From assembly GCA_014584345.1 (NCBI GenBank), contig JACTNB010000013.1, positions 1 to 64,000 on the forward strand: a stretch of DNA of 64,000 nt. The letters are read 5' to 3'. Positions 1 through 12,374 of this stretch are shown one piece after another. Origin of the DNA: Planctomycetota bacterium (lineage in GTDB: Bacteria > Planctomycetota > Planctomycetia > Planctomycetales > Planctomycetaceae). Position numbers and translations under genes: made by a program. Position 1 is the stretch's first letter. Every line of letters begins with the position of its first letter. The notes beneath the pieces are model-generated. The model had not been told where the DNA came from. It saw only the letters and a list, made by a program, of their open reading frames with translations, and did not search any database.

Positions 1-686
1 TCACAGTGTCACACAATTTCAGGTTGCCAAAGATCAACCATCAATTCAACAAAATAATCAGCAATCAATCCCGTCAGGCACAGCCTGACCTACCCCGCTC
101 CAATCCTGCTCGGGCGGGTCTGGTTGCTCGATCGCGACCAACTGGAAATGGAGTTCGGCACGATGGTAGGAACAGGGACAATCGGTTGGCGTGTTAATTT
201 CCTGGCCACCGGGAACGGAACTGAGTGACGAGTTTACCGTGAGTGAGTGAAGGAAATCCGAGGGCGCTGCGTCTTGTGCCTGCGGCACCCGGCCTAACAG
301 GCCGGGCCACCCCGCGCTGTGATGGAGGTGCAGCAAAATTTCCAGATTGTTCCAGATCATTGTTGACAACCATTTTTGTTTATGCGATAACTCGACATAT
401 CACACGTGTTTACTTTGTTTCACCAATAATACTGTTCAGTATTATTGCCGCCATTGTTGCTATTTCCATCACACCTGACGCCAAGTCGGGCAGGCATTCA
501 GGCTCGTCGTGATATTCTCGGCTGATTTATTCCAGGCCCTTGGTGATTTCACCTGCCAATCAGGCATGCTTGAGAAATGATCGTCTTCGTGCGATCAATT
601 TGGCACAGTTTCTGCTGTAACGCGAACAATGCATTGCTTTGGAAGTGATCCGTGTCTTTTTGGCCATTCAGTGATGGGAGTTGGCA
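1..686. other. Gene-free stretch upstream of first DUF1559 gene
   Basis: No convincing gene is visible here; the short open frames lack family resemblance. It holds two GC-rich palindromes (73-89, stem GTCAGGC with loop ACA; 290-308, stem CCCGGCCT with loop AAC) and one AT-rich palindrome (425-446, stem AATAATACT, loop GTTC). Two weak sigma-70-like candidates exist: TTGACA at 363-368, 17 nt, GATAAC at 386-391; and TTGAGA at 570-575, 17 nt, GATCAA at 593-598. The second sits about 88 nt before the start codon, the spacing seen at the other DUF1559 genes, but its -10 is poor. Confidence 0.5.
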
Positions 687-1691
687 ATGAAACGTCGTGC
701 AGGGTTTACACTGATTGAACTTTTGGTGGTGATAGCGATCATCGCCATCTTAGTGGCTTTGTTGTTGCCAGCAGTCCAGCAAGCGCGCGAAGCCGCTCGT
801 CGCAGCAGTTGTATGAATAACATGAAGCAGCTTGGGCTGGCACTGCACAACTACCACGACACAAGCCGCGTTTTCCCGATGGCTGCCAGTTGGGGAGATC
901 GCCCGAATTGGCGCGTCTTCCTGCTCCCTTACATCGAACAGGGGGCCTTGTACAGTTCACTCACGACGAGCGGAGGGGGCTTTTACGCCCACTCTCCCGG
1001 GTGTAATTCGGCCAATCCTGCGACTCCCTGCGGCTACTCTGGCAATAACATCCTGCGCAGCCTGCTGGTCTCCAACTACCGCTGTCCATCCAACCCCAAC
1101 TCGGCGTTCAATCATGCGGATATGGCGCTCAGTTATCAGGGGATGACGATGGATTACGTGGCGATCAGCGGAGCCACTCCTGATCCAGGTGGTCGAGCTG
1201 GTGTCTGCTCGGGCGATTTTATGTGCAGCGCCTCAACGTATTGCCGCAACGGGATGATGACCGCCTTTGAAAGCAAAAGGATGCGGGATTGTACCGATGG
1301 GACCTCCAACACCATCATTCTTGCCGAACAGTCTGGCACTGTGAATGGCGTGAGCCGAAGCGCCAATTATCTGGGAGGCTGGCATTCTGTCGCTAATGCG
1401 AGCGCCGGTTCGATCAATGCCGGGACGGCTTTCCCCTTGACAGCGGGAGGTTGCTGGTATCCGGCGGGAGTCACGACCATCCGCCATGCCCCCAATGCTT
1501 ATTTTCGCGCGGGTGCCCCAGGAAACACTTCTCGTGCAGGTTTCAATACGGTTACCAATTCCTTCCACAATGGGGGGCATAATATCGTGTTGACGGACGG
1601 GGCTGTGCGGTTTATCTCGGAAAACATAAACTTCCCAACCTATCTCCAGCTCTGCACCCGGGATGACGGAGCGGTGATTGGCGAATACTAA
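687..1691 (+). CDS. DUF1559 prepilin-like protein (H-X9-DG type)
   Basis: A 334-residue planctomycete-type pseudopilin-like protein. The N-terminus MKRRAGFTLIELLVV is a type IV prepilin cleavage/methylation motif followed by one hydrophobic helix (residues about 7-30). Then comes the family signature QQAREAARRSSC and a DUF1559 body ending in ...DDGAVIGEY. Such proteins are expected to be processed by a prepilin peptidase and held in the cytoplasmic membrane with the globular part outside; their job is not known. I chose ATG 687 over the upstream TTG 681 because GGGAG at 676-680 is well spaced. The next gene on the same strand encodes a small lipoprotein, an arrangement repeated twice more in this window. 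Confidence 0.9.
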   Translation: MKRRAGFTLIELLVVIAIIAILVALLLPAVQQAREAARRSSCMNNMKQLGLALHNYHDTSRVFPMAASWGDRPNWRVFLLPYIEQGALYSSLTTSGGGFYAHSPGCNSANPATPCGYSGNNILRSLLVSNYRCPSNPNSAFNHADMALSYQGMTMDYVAISGATPDPGGRAGVCSGDFMCSASTYCRNGMMTAFESKRMRDCTDGTSNTIILAEQSGTVNGVSRSANYLGGWHSVANASAGSINAGTAFPLTAGGCWYPAGVTTIRHAPNAYFRAGAPGNTSRAGFNTVTNSFHNGGHNIVLTDGAVRFISENINFPTYLQLCTRDDGAVIGEY

Positions 1692-1764
1692 AGTAATGGT
1701 TCCCATTCTTCACTTTGGTTGCCGACCTGTTTTAATAACTCGTCTCAGAACTGATTTACCCGTT

Positions 1765-2175
1765 ATGAAAATGATACTTCACAGTGCAGCTATCGTTCTG
1801 TTGGGGACCGCAGCCTGCTTGCTGGCGGGTTGTGGCCAGACCCCCCATTCCAATAAGCCGAGCGGGAATCTCACGGTCAAGGTGACTTACGGGGGCGAGC
1901 CGGTGACTATTGGAACGGTCTTTCTGATGAGCCATGAAACAGGCCTGGGAGGTGGGGCCAACCTGAATGAGGAAGGGATTGCTCAGATCCGTGCGGTTCC
2001 CCTTGGCGATTACATCGCGACCGTCGGCCCACCAGAACTCGACCTGACTGACCCAAATCCACAGCAGGTCGACTATCCCAACATCCCACAGAAATTCCGC
2101 TCCGATTCCACCAGTCCGCTCCGAGCCACGGTGGCTCCTGAGAACGCGACGATTGAGTTTGAACTGAAAGAGTAA
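1765..2175 (+). CDS. Small lipoprotein paired with DUF1559 gene
   Basis: Encodes 136 residues with a clear lipoprotein signal: MKMILHSAAIVLLG followed by lipobox LLAGC. The mature part (GNLTVKVTYGGEPVTIGTVFL) resembles the beta-sandwich found in the other DUF1559 partner lipoproteins here, akin to carboxypeptidase regulatory-like domains. The frame is open further upstream (to 1678), but only the ATG at 1765 gives a proper signal peptide; no strong ribosome binding site is visible, so the start is moderately sure. It lies 73 bp after the DUF1559 stop and is probably co-transcribed. Function unknown; location is inferred from the lipobox. Confidence 0.8.
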   Translation: MKMILHSAAIVLLGTAACLLAGCGQTPHSNKPSGNLTVKVTYGGEPVTIGTVFLMSHETGLGGGANLNEEGIAQIRAVPLGDYIATVGPPELDLTDPNPQQVDYPNIPQKFRSDSTSPLRATVAPENATIEFELKE

Positions 2176-2228
2176 TTCTCGTTCAGGCACGCACTGAAAA
2201 CCGAAACTCGCTGAATTCTAGGGAGTAA

Positions 2229-2285
2229 AGCCGAGATTGCAGGGCAGACTCCTGCCCTGCATATCTGCGGTGATAATCTCCCGGC
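2229..2285. terminator. Nested stem-loop between convergent genes
   Basis: A perfect 8-bp stem GCAGGGCA/TGCCCTGC (2239-2246, 2253-2260) is nested in an outer partial stem (AGCCGAGATT against AATCTCCCGGCT). It lies between the lipoprotein gene (+) and ispG (-). No T-run follows on either strand, so it may be a bidirectional structure or an RNA-stabilising hairpin rather than a classical terminator. Confidence 0.4.
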
Positions 2286-2361
2286 TCTACGGCATGCTCA
2301 CCCGCCTGCGGCGTGAGAGCATGGCACCCGGCGGCGTGCCCTTTTTGGTGGCGGTTTGGGG

Positions 2362-3504
2362 TTATGATTGGCGGTTGGCGATGAGTTGATCGAGTTCCTG
2401 TTTCAGGCGGGGAATGATTTCGTCGTAAGGGTAGGCTCCCAGGGGGGCGGGGCCTCGTTTCAGGTTGACGAAGTTGGGGGCGCACCACAGGCCCAGGTCG
2501 GCATCGTCGGTTTCTCCGGGGCCGTTGACGCGGCAGCCCATGACGGCGATGGTGATGTCGTAGTCTTTTGCGTAGGCGGTCATTTCCTTGACCTGGGCCG
2601 CCAGTTCCACGAAGGCTTCGTTTTCGACGCGCGAGCAGCTCGGGCAACTGATGATGTTCAGCCCGTGCGTGTTGAAATCGACCACCGACCTTACCCGGCC
2701 TGCGGCGATGTCGGCGAGGATCTGGCGACCTGCTTCGATTTCTTCTCCCTTGCGATCGTTCGGCACGGTCAGCGAGACCCGCAAGGTGTCGCCGATCCCC
2801 GTGCCGATCAGCTGTTCGAAGGCGACACGGGTTTTGATCACGCCATCGGGCGGCATGCCTGCTTCGGTCACTCCCAGGTGCAAGGGGACATCCGGACGAC
2901 GAGCCGCGAAACGGCGATTCACTTCGACCACCTTCCGCGGATCGGAATCCTTGAGCGAGACACAATACCGCGTGAATCCCAGCGAATCGAGAAATTCGCA
3001 GTGATCGAAGGCCGATTCCAGCATGGGGGAGATGGAATCGTCGTGGGCGTATTTATCGGTCTTGGCGGGATCGACCGAACCACAGTTGACCCCCACGCGA
3101 ACGGCGCAGTCGTTATCGCGGGCCACTCCAACGATATAGGCGACTTTTTCCTGCCAGGGTTTCTGGCGTTCGTGATGATACAGGTGTCCGGGGTTATAGC
3201 GGATTTTCTGGACGAAGGGGGCGACGGCTTCGGCGAGCCTATAGTTTTCCTGTAGATCGACGGAGAGATTGGCCCGGGTTTGGGCGGCAATTTCTCGAAG
3301 AGCCTCGGCGTCCTTCTGGCTATCGACGGCGACGCGAATGACATCGGCACCCGCCGACAGCAGATGTTGTATCTGGCGAACGGTGGCATCGATATTCTGC
3401 GTTTTGGTGGCGGTCATACTTTGGACGGCAATCGGGTGGCCCCCGCCGATGCTAATCGAGCCAATTTGAACTTCCCGCGTCGGGTTACGTTGAATTTCAA
3501 CCAT
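2362..3504 (-). CDS. ispG: 4-hydroxy-3-methylbut-2-en-1-yl diphosphate synthase (IspG)
   Basis: A 380-residue IspG/GcpE, the 4Fe-4S enzyme of the MEP isoprenoid pathway that reductively converts MEcPP to HMBPP in the cytoplasm. Seen in the sequence: N-terminal TIM-barrel region (VQSMTATKTQNIDATVRQI), the cluster ligands in SCPSCSR and MGCRVNGPGE, and the conserved Glu after GPG. Length is normal for the short bacterial type. It is the last gene of the minus-strand cluster, 208 bp after pyrK; that gap carries an inverted copy of an lpd segment. The start MVEIQRNPTREV matches the usual IspG start. Confidence 0.96.
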   Translation of the reverse strand: MVEIQRNPTREVQIGSISIGGGHPIAVQSMTATKTQNIDATVRQIQHLLSAGADVIRVAVDSQKDAEALREIAAQTRANLSVDLQENYRLAEAVAPFVQKIRYNPGHLYHHERQKPWQEKVAYIVGVARDNDCAVRVGVNCGSVDPAKTDKYAHDDSISPMLESAFDHCEFLDSLGFTRYCVSLKDSDPRKVVEVNRRFAARRPDVPLHLGVTEAGMPPDGVIKTRVAFEQLIGTGIGDTLRVSLTVPNDRKGEEIEAGRQILADIAAGRVRSVVDFNTHGLNIISCPSCSRVENEAFVELAAQVKEMTAYAKDYDITIAVMGCRVNGPGETDDADLGLWCAPNFVNLKRGPAPLGAYPYDEIIPRLKQELDQLIANRQS

Positions 3505-3712
3505 GAGTGTTCGCTGAAAAAATGTCTGGAATCGGCCGGAAAAACGTGTCTCGCCTTATTATAGGGAGCATCGGCCCGTTTGGGGACCAAGATTTGCCTT
3601 TGGGGCTCCGGTTCCGCGGCGCTCGGCTCTGAGGTAACCGTGGTGGAAATGCTCGACGGGTTGCTCCCAGGTGTCTGCCTGTTTGTTCATTGCCCTTGCA
3701 GGTCTACCGGGT
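3505..3712 (-). repeat. pyrK-ispG spacer with inverted copy of an lpd segment
   Basis: Bases 3615-3668 match the reverse complement of lpd bases 5372-5425 at 53 of 54 positions (single difference at 3630), with weaker similarity just beyond both ends. Read on the plus strand the spacer would encode the lpd peptide GSEVTVVEMLDGLLPG, but there is no start or continuation, so it is not a gene. Because lpd, pyrK and ispG all run on the minus strand, the spacer RNA would be antisense to the lpd part of the same transcript. Direct sequence observation; any function is inference. Confidence 0.85.
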
Positions 3713-4590
3713 TCAGGCGGTGGGAGCGAGCAGGCGTTCCCAGACGATCTGGTCGCCCCGAAAGACGGGCCCTTCCACGCAGGAGCGGCGATAATCCCAG
3801 CCACTCTCCGCCGCCGCGTCGCGTACCGGAACCACGCAACTGAAACAGGCGCCGTAGCCGCACGCCATGGGCGTTTCGAGGGAGGCCCAGCAGGCCACGC
3901 CGTGCTGGCGGCATAATTCCGCAACAGCGTGCATCATCCGAACTGGCCCGCAGGTGAGCACGGTTTTTTTCTGGGCTGATCCTGCCCGCAGCATCGGTTC
4001 GAGGAGTTCCGTCACCAGTCCGCGATGCCCTTCGCTCCCATCCTCGGTGCAAATCTGGACATCGAGTCCCGGCAGGGTCTGCCAGTCGGAGAGATCCGCG
4101 CGCAAGGCGCGGGATCGCACGCCGTATATCAGGCTGGCGCGCTGTGCCTGAATCGGCTGACGTGCGGGGCTTCCGTAGCGTTTTCCCGCCAGCGCTTCCC
4201 GTGAGACGGCGACGAACGGGGTGTAACCGATGCCACCGGCCACCTGGATCAGATGCTCGGTCTGGAAAGGGGGGAATCCATTTCCCAGGGGCCCCCAGAT
4301 ATCGAGGACAGCCCCCGTGGGCAGTTGCGACATCAGCCCCGTGAACTTGCCAATCTGGTGCAGGCCCACATCGATCGCAACCGGTTCGCCTGTGGCATCG
4401 GCAGCGGTATCGTACAGGGCAAAGGGGCGGCCCAGCAGGGGGTCGGTACAGCCGGGCAGTCGCAGCATGAAGAACTGTCCCGGCAGGATCCGCTCGGCAA
4501 TTGTCGGGCAATGCAGCCGCAGGCGGTAGTTTTCCTCGGAGAGGAGACTCCGTTCCAGCACGGTAGCGGTTGTCTGCAGGGAAGTCGTGA

Positions 4591-4594
<4 letters not shown>
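3713..4594 (-). CDS. pyrK: Dihydroorotate dehydrogenase electron transfer subunit (PyrK)
   Basis: A 293-residue iron-sulfur flavoprotein that passes electrons from dihydroorotate dehydrogenase to NAD in pyrimidine synthesis. Domain order seen: ferredoxin-reductase-like FAD domain with LLGRPFALYD, NAD-binding part with GGIGYTPFVA and a CGPVRMM segment, and a C-terminal 2Fe-2S region with cysteines spaced C-x4-C-x2-C (ACGYGACFSC) and a fourth in RRSCVEGP. The ATG overlaps the lpd stop by 4 nt (ATGA), pointing to translational coupling. No pyrD lies next to it, so its partner would be encoded elsewhere; another reductase role cannot be excluded. Confidence 0.85.
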
Positions 4595-6012
<1,418 letters not shown>

Positions 6013-6111
6013 GATGATCCTTTTGTGCCGAGCTTGTGTGTGGGTGAGTTTGCATGGTCCGGGTTGCCCGCCCATTGGCCTGGTCGTTACTGCCGCGCCT
6101 TGTGCCGACGT

Positions 6112-7437
<1,326 letters not shown>

Positions 7438-7789
7438 CCGGTCCGTTCTTTCTTCCGGTTGTCAGATCGTAATGGGCAGACCGCGCGAATCTGTCGCGAC
7501 CAGCACGTTGTTGACAGACTATAGCATAAAGAACCCCAGAGAAAAAATAACCCCGACGCGTTGTTTTCCACGTCCGCGCGAACCGGGACACTCGCCAGAG
7601 TCGGCAGGGGAGAGTCATGTCGCGTAGGCCGGGACGGATCTCCGGTTTGTTTGCGGGGCCCCTGGGCTACAAACGCCTCCAAGTATAGTTTCCCCTGCAA
7701 ATTGATCCGGTGGTCGCACCGCATCAATACGTTGATGAGAGCGGCGGAGATTAATTCCGCCGCTCATCTCCAGCCTTGGGGAGGCTGGA
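7438..7789 (-). terminator. aceE-pdhC spacer with two stem-loops
   Basis: The 352-bp gap holds no gene. Just after the aceE stop there are two tandem stem-loops: 7770-7788 (stem CCAGCCT, loop of 5) and 7739-7765 (10-bp stem AGCGGCGGA-type, loop of 7). Neither is followed by a T-run on the minus strand. They could attenuate or stabilise the aceE message and set the ratio of E1 to E2/E3. The rest shows nothing I recognise. Confidence 0.45.
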
Positions 7790-10480
7790 TCAGGCATAGA
7801 GCGGATCGACCTTGTCGGGATCGATTTCCAGATCCTTGAGTGCCTGCGAAAGAATGGCCTTGCTCAAATGGCCATCCTGGACCAATCCGGACAGGGCGGC
7901 GTAGGTCACGAAGCGGGCATCCACTTCGAAGTGATGCCGCAGTTGAGTGCGGGTATCGCTCCGCCCGAAGCCATCGGTTCCCAGGGTGATATAAGTTCCT
8001 GGCACCCAGTCCCGAATCTGGTCGTGTACGAGTCGAACATTATCGCTGGATGCGATGACCGGGCCGTTAACGCCCGCCAGTACCTGTTCCAGGTAACTTT
8101 GCTGGGGATTCTGATCGGGGTGTAGACGATTCCAGCGCTGGACCGTGCGGGCTTCCCGTGCCAGTTCGCTGTAGCTGGTAACCGACCAGACATCCGTGGC
8201 GATTCGATATTTCTCGGCCAGGATTTGCTGGGCTTCCAGAACGCACTGCAGGATGGGGCCCGAACCGAACAGTTGAGGCCGGGACCCGACGGCAGCGTTT
8301 TCCACCTGGTTGGAATGGAATTTGTAGATCCCTTTGAGGATCCCGTCCCGGCAGCCTTCGGGCATGGCGGGCATCTCGTAGTTGCCATTATAGACACTGA
8401 TGTAGTAGAAGATGTTTTCGCCATCCGCGTACATCCGTTTCATGCCGTCCTGAATGATCACGCTCAGTTCGTAGGCATAGGCGGGATCGTAGGCGACCAG
8501 GTTGGGGACGGTCGTGGCGATCAGTTGCGAATGTCCGTCTTCGTGCTGCAGCCCTTCGCCGTTGAGGGTTGTGCGCCCGGAGGTGCCACCGACGAGGAAG
8601 CCCTTGACGCGGGAATCCCCCGCGAGCCAGATCAAATCGCCTACTCGCTGGAAGCCGAACATGCTGTAATAAATGTAGAAGGGGATCATGTGCATGCCGA
8701 GGTTGGAATAGGAGGTTCCCGCCGCGATGAACGATGAAATCGCCCCCGCTTCATTGATCCCTTCCTCCAACAACTGCCCGTCGGTCGCTTCCTTGTAATA
8801 CATGACCTGATCGCGATCGACCGGCTCGTACAACTGTCCCTTGCTGGAATAAATTCCGCACTGCCGGAACAGACCTTCCATGCCGAAGGTGCGGGCCTCG
8901 TCGGGAATAATTGGCACGATCCGGGGGCCGATTTCCTTATCCTTAAGCAGAATATTTCCCAGGATCTGGCCAAACGCCATGGTGGTGGAGGCTTCCTTGC
9001 CGCCACTTCCCTCCAGGAAGCGCGCGAAACGATCCAACTCCGGAGTGTTCAGCTTTTCCTCCGTGGGCTTGCGGGCGGGGAGGTAACCTCCCAGTTGTCG
9101 GCGGCGTTCCTGCAAGTACTTGTGTTCGACACTCCCCTCGGCGAAACGGAAGAAGGGGGTTTCCTTAACCTCTTCGTCGCTGAGCGGAATTCCGAAGCGG
9201 GTGCGGAAGTTAAGCAGTTCCTGTTCGTTCAATTTCTTTTCATTGTGGGTGTTGTTGCGTCCTTCACCCGATTCTCCCAGGCCATATCCCTTAATGGTTT
9301 TCGCGAGAATCACGGTGGGAGCGCCGACGTGCTCGGTGGCAGCCTTGTAGGCGGCATAGACCTTATTCGGATCATGTCCGCCGCGGCGCATCTTGGAGAG
9401 CTGTTCGTCGGAGAGATGTTCGATCATCTCCTGGAGTTCGGGGTCGGCCCCGAAGAAGTGCTTGCGGATGTATGCTCCGGTTTCCACGCTGTATTTCTGG
9501 TATTGGCCGTCGACGATTTCTCCCATCCGTTTGATCAGTTTCCCGTCGACATCCTTTTCCAGGAGCGCGTCCCATTCGCTTCCCCAGATCACCTTGATGC
9601 AGTTCCAGCCGGCGCCGCGGAAAGCCCCTTCCAGTTCCTGGATGATCTTGGCATTGCCGCGCACGGGACCGTCCAGGCGTTGCAGGTTGCAGTTAATCAC
9701 GAAGGTGAGATTATCGAGCTTCTCCCGAGCGGCGAGCGTGAGCGCTCCCAAAGTCTCCGGTTCGTCGCATTCCCCATCTCCCAGAAAAGCCCAGACGCGG
9801 GATTTGCTGGTATCGAGCAAGCCGCGATGATGCAGGTACTTGAGAAAACGCGCATGGTAGATGGCCGTGATTGGCCCCAACCCCATTGAAACTGTGGGAA
9901 ACTGCCAGAAATCAGGCATCAGCCAGGGATGCGGGTACGAAGACAGCCCTCCGCCGCGCGGTATTTCCCGCCGAAATCGCGACAGATTCTCTTCGTCAAG
10001 CCGGCCTTCCACGAAGGCGCGCGCGTACATTCCAGGCGACGCGTGCCCCTGGAAATAAACCATGTCGCCTGTGTGATCTTCCGTCCGGGCATGGAAGAAG
10101 TGATTCTGGCCTACCTCGTACAACGTCGCCGACGAGGCAAAGGTAGAGATATGCCCGCCGATGCCGGGAAAGCGTTTGTTACCCCCATGCACCATGGCCA
10201 TTGCATTCCAGCGGACGACACTTTTAATGCGGCGTTCAATTTCCAGATTCCCCGGATAGGCCGGTTGATCGTCCAAGGGAATTGTGTTCATGTAGGGTGT
10301 GGTGGCGGAAAAGGGAATCATCACGCCGCGCAAGTACGCCCGTTCGCGCAAATTGACCAGCAATTGCGTGACACGTTCAGTGCCATAGCGACGGATCACA
10401 TCCTCCAGCGACTGGTACCATTCTTCCAGTTCCGCCGGATCAATCCCGGCCACTACGCCATCGGTCAAATCTGTGGACAT
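7790..10480 (-). CDS. aceE: Pyruvate dehydrogenase E1, homodimeric type
   Basis: An 896-residue thiamine-diphosphate enzyme that decarboxylates pyruvate and acetylates E2. Size and sequence fit the AceE (homodimeric) family, not the alpha/beta type. Seen: N-terminal GGHISTFASSATLYEVG region, ThDP/Mg motif beginning GDGECDEPETLG and ending NCNLQRLDGPVRGN, the middle pyrimidine-binding domain, and the C-terminal transketolase-like domain (TDGFGRSDTR, RHHFEVDA). It is the first gene of the minus-strand PDH cluster. The ATG at 10480 agrees with family length, although the ribosome binding site upstream is weak. Confidence 0.96.
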   Translation of the reverse strand: MSTDLTDGVVAGIDPAELEEWYQSLEDVIRRYGTERVTQLLVNLRERAYLRGVMIPFSATTPYMNTIPLDDQPAYPGNLEIERRIKSVVRWNAMAMVHGGNKRFPGIGGHISTFASSATLYEVGQNHFFHARTEDHTGDMVYFQGHASPGMYARAFVEGRLDEENLSRFRREIPRGGGLSSYPHPWLMPDFWQFPTVSMGLGPITAIYHARFLKYLHHRGLLDTSKSRVWAFLGDGECDEPETLGALTLAAREKLDNLTFVINCNLQRLDGPVRGNAKIIQELEGAFRGAGWNCIKVIWGSEWDALLEKDVDGKLIKRMGEIVDGQYQKYSVETGAYIRKHFFGADPELQEMIEHLSDEQLSKMRRGGHDPNKVYAAYKAATEHVGAPTVILAKTIKGYGLGESGEGRNNTHNEKKLNEQELLNFRTRFGIPLSDEEVKETPFFRFAEGSVEHKYLQERRRQLGGYLPARKPTEEKLNTPELDRFARFLEGSGGKEASTTMAFGQILGNILLKDKEIGPRIVPIIPDEARTFGMEGLFRQCGIYSSKGQLYEPVDRDQVMYYKEATDGQLLEEGINEAGAISSFIAAGTSYSNLGMHMIPFYIYYSMFGFQRVGDLIWLAGDSRVKGFLVGGTSGRTTLNGEGLQHEDGHSQLIATTVPNLVAYDPAYAYELSVIIQDGMKRMYADGENIFYYISVYNGNYEMPAMPEGCRDGILKGIYKFHSNQVENAAVGSRPQLFGSGPILQCVLEAQQILAEKYRIATDVWSVTSYSELAREARTVQRWNRLHPDQNPQQSYLEQVLAGVNGPVIASSDNVRLVHDQIRDWVPGTYITLGTDGFGRSDTRTQLRHHFEVDARFVTYAALSGLVQDGHLSKAILSQALKDLEIDPDKVDPLYA

Positions 10481-11041
10481 CGTAATTTTTAACTATCTTT
10501 TCAGGGGGGAGATACGCTGTTTGTACCCTAACCGTTCCGTCACCTGAATGCACCGGGAGATGGACGCGCCGCCCGGGAATCACGGTGTAAACCATCAGCG
10601 AACAATCGGGACAATTCCGATTTTGGACCACACTACTGGCCACCCCGTTTTCGCATTGGATAGCCTAACACGACCTGCGGATGTTGTGAAGTAGATCGCG
10701 GAAACGGAAAATCCGGTAAATCTTACACAGTTTTCCCGGAATGGGAAAGATGCCTGTCCCCGGATTCGTCGCCCTACGGACGCGAATACCCCGGAAACCC
10801 CGCCCCCAGCCTCTTCCCGCGGACGTGTGTCCGGGGGCAATGAATAATCGGAGACATGGGGGCTTTGGGTAGTAATGATGTTCCGGATCGGGTTGTTCTC
10901 ATTTTTCGGTGTGGATTGCCTGCTCCGATCTCACGGAGATTGCCGATCGGGCCGAATACAATGAAGGAACCCGCCCTGGAATTTCCAATGGGTTTCGTAC
11001 GGATTGCAGCCTCAGGAAGTTTTATCGGAGGGGCCGAAGGG
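10481..11041. other. Divergent intergenic region, aceE / BBP7-like
   Basis: This 561-bp region separates the divergent aceE (-) and outer-membrane protein (+) genes, so promoters for both should lie here, but I find no convincing -35/-10 pair. The coding frame of the plus-strand gene stays open up to 10856, but the signal peptide begins only at 11042. A small imperfect inverted repeat (AATCGG...CCGATT) lies near 10608-10624. Nothing else recognised. Confidence 0.4.
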
Positions 11042-12355
11042 ATGCGGCATAGAATCGTAAACATATTTGCACCAGTGCTGATGGGTGGTTTTGCCGGGCT
11101 TTCCTGTCTGACGAATCTGTACGCTCAGGACGTGATGGTGCTCGATTCCATCTGCTGCGATCGACACGGGCAGGCGTACCAGGGGCCAAATCCTCTTTCT
11201 CCCGCGGATTGTCCAGCCGAGGCGTACTGCGGTCCGTTTGTCTATTTTCAGACGGATTATTTGTTCTGGACACGGGATTCCAGCCTGCAATCGGGTCCGA
11301 TCATTGGCGGTCCCGACACCTTTTCCTTCAACGACCTCTCCACCGGCTACGAGGGAGGTTACCGGCTGAAGGCTGCTCTGGCGTTGGAAACGGTCGAGTT
11401 CGAGTTTACCTGGGCCGAAATCGATGGATGGGGCGATACGCTTTCCGGTCAACTGACAAACGGAGTCGGATTTGATACCGGGGCCTCTTTTGCCGGGGCC
11501 AATTTCATCAATCAAACGACATTCTTCCAGTCCATCTTCAACGCCGCGAGCATCACGCTGCCCGGAGCCGACGAAACCCTCGAAGATGAAGGACTCGGCC
11601 CGGTCGCCGCGTTTGCCGATCTGCCTCCGTCGTTTCAGGCGGAATATCGCAGTTCGCTGAGTGACATGGAGGTGATGGCCAAGTTCGCACCGTTTCAATC
11701 GCGCATCAAACTGGGAATGGGCTGGCGGCATGTCACCCTGGACGAACTGGCTCGGGCGACGTTGACGGGAACGTTTCGGGCCGTCGATAACAATCCCGGC
11801 GCGAACGGGGGATTATCCCACGCCGCCCTGGTCAATCCGCTGGGAGGGAACCTGACCCCGATTTCCGGCGCAGGCGACGGCTTCGACGACGAAACCGGCC
11901 TGCTGGGAGGCGTGGGGCCCGATCTGCTGCAACTGCAACATCTTGCCACGACAGACAATACACTGAATGGAGTACAGTTCTCCCTGGAGGCCCTGCTGAT
12001 TGAAGGGGAATGGCTGCTGCTCGACGGGTTCCTCAAGGCGGGCGTTTATCACAACGATGCCCAGGGGCGGCTGACCGAAACCTATTCCGGCATCGCGAAC
12101 GACAATTCTGTCTACGGACGGGACTTGACCGCGACCGGCAGTTCCGTGGCGTTTGTGGGCCAGGTAGGCTTGGGGACAACCTACCGCGTGAACGATTACC
12201 TGCGTCTGCGTGCCGGCTGGGAAGTGCTGTTCCTGTCGGGAGTGGCCCTGGCGCCGGATCAAGTTGCCAATCCGTTGGCGGGCAGCTATCTGCTGAACAA
12301 CGATGGCGATCTGGTCGCGAACGGCGGCTACGTCGGCCTGGAACTGACCTTCTAG
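11042..12355 (+). CDS. BBP7-like outer-membrane beta-barrel protein
   Basis: A 437-residue exported protein. It begins MRHRIVNIFAPVLMGG with a signal peptide ending near NLYAQ, followed by a short Cys-containing stretch (ICCDRHG) and then alternating hydrophobic/polar strands starting with FVYFQTDYLFWTRDSS, which resembles the first strand of the planctomycete BBP7 (PF07585) family. It ends in GGYVGLELTF, a terminal aromatic residue as in outer-membrane barrels. I start at ATG 11042 because the signal peptide begins there and purine-rich GGAGG and GAAGGG precede it. Role: probably an outer-membrane porin-like or structural protein; family call is from recognition only. Confidence 0.7.
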   Translation: MRHRIVNIFAPVLMGGFAGLSCLTNLYAQDVMVLDSICCDRHGQAYQGPNPLSPADCPAEAYCGPFVYFQTDYLFWTRDSSLQSGPIIGGPDTFSFNDLSTGYEGGYRLKAALALETVEFEFTWAEIDGWGDTLSGQLTNGVGFDTGASFAGANFINQTTFFQSIFNAASITLPGADETLEDEGLGPVAAFADLPPSFQAEYRSSLSDMEVMAKFAPFQSRIKLGMGWRHVTLDELARATLTGTFRAVDNNPGANGGLSHAALVNPLGGNLTPISGAGDGFDDETGLLGGVGPDLLQLQHLATTDNTLNGVQFSLEALLIEGEWLLLDGFLKAGVYHNDAQGRLTETYSGIANDNSVYGRDLTATGSSVAFVGQVGLGTTYRVNDYLRLRAGWEVLFLSGVALAPDQVANPLAGSYLLNNDGDLVANGGYVGLELTF

Positions 12356-12374
12356 GTCGGATTTCTCACTCGGG

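Noticed and set aside
3559..3924. A 121-codon minus-strand frame overlapping the pyrK end and the lpd-like spacer
   Set aside because: It runs out of frame with pyrK, has no family resemblance, and its apparent lpd-strand similarity comes only from the inverted 54-bp copy.
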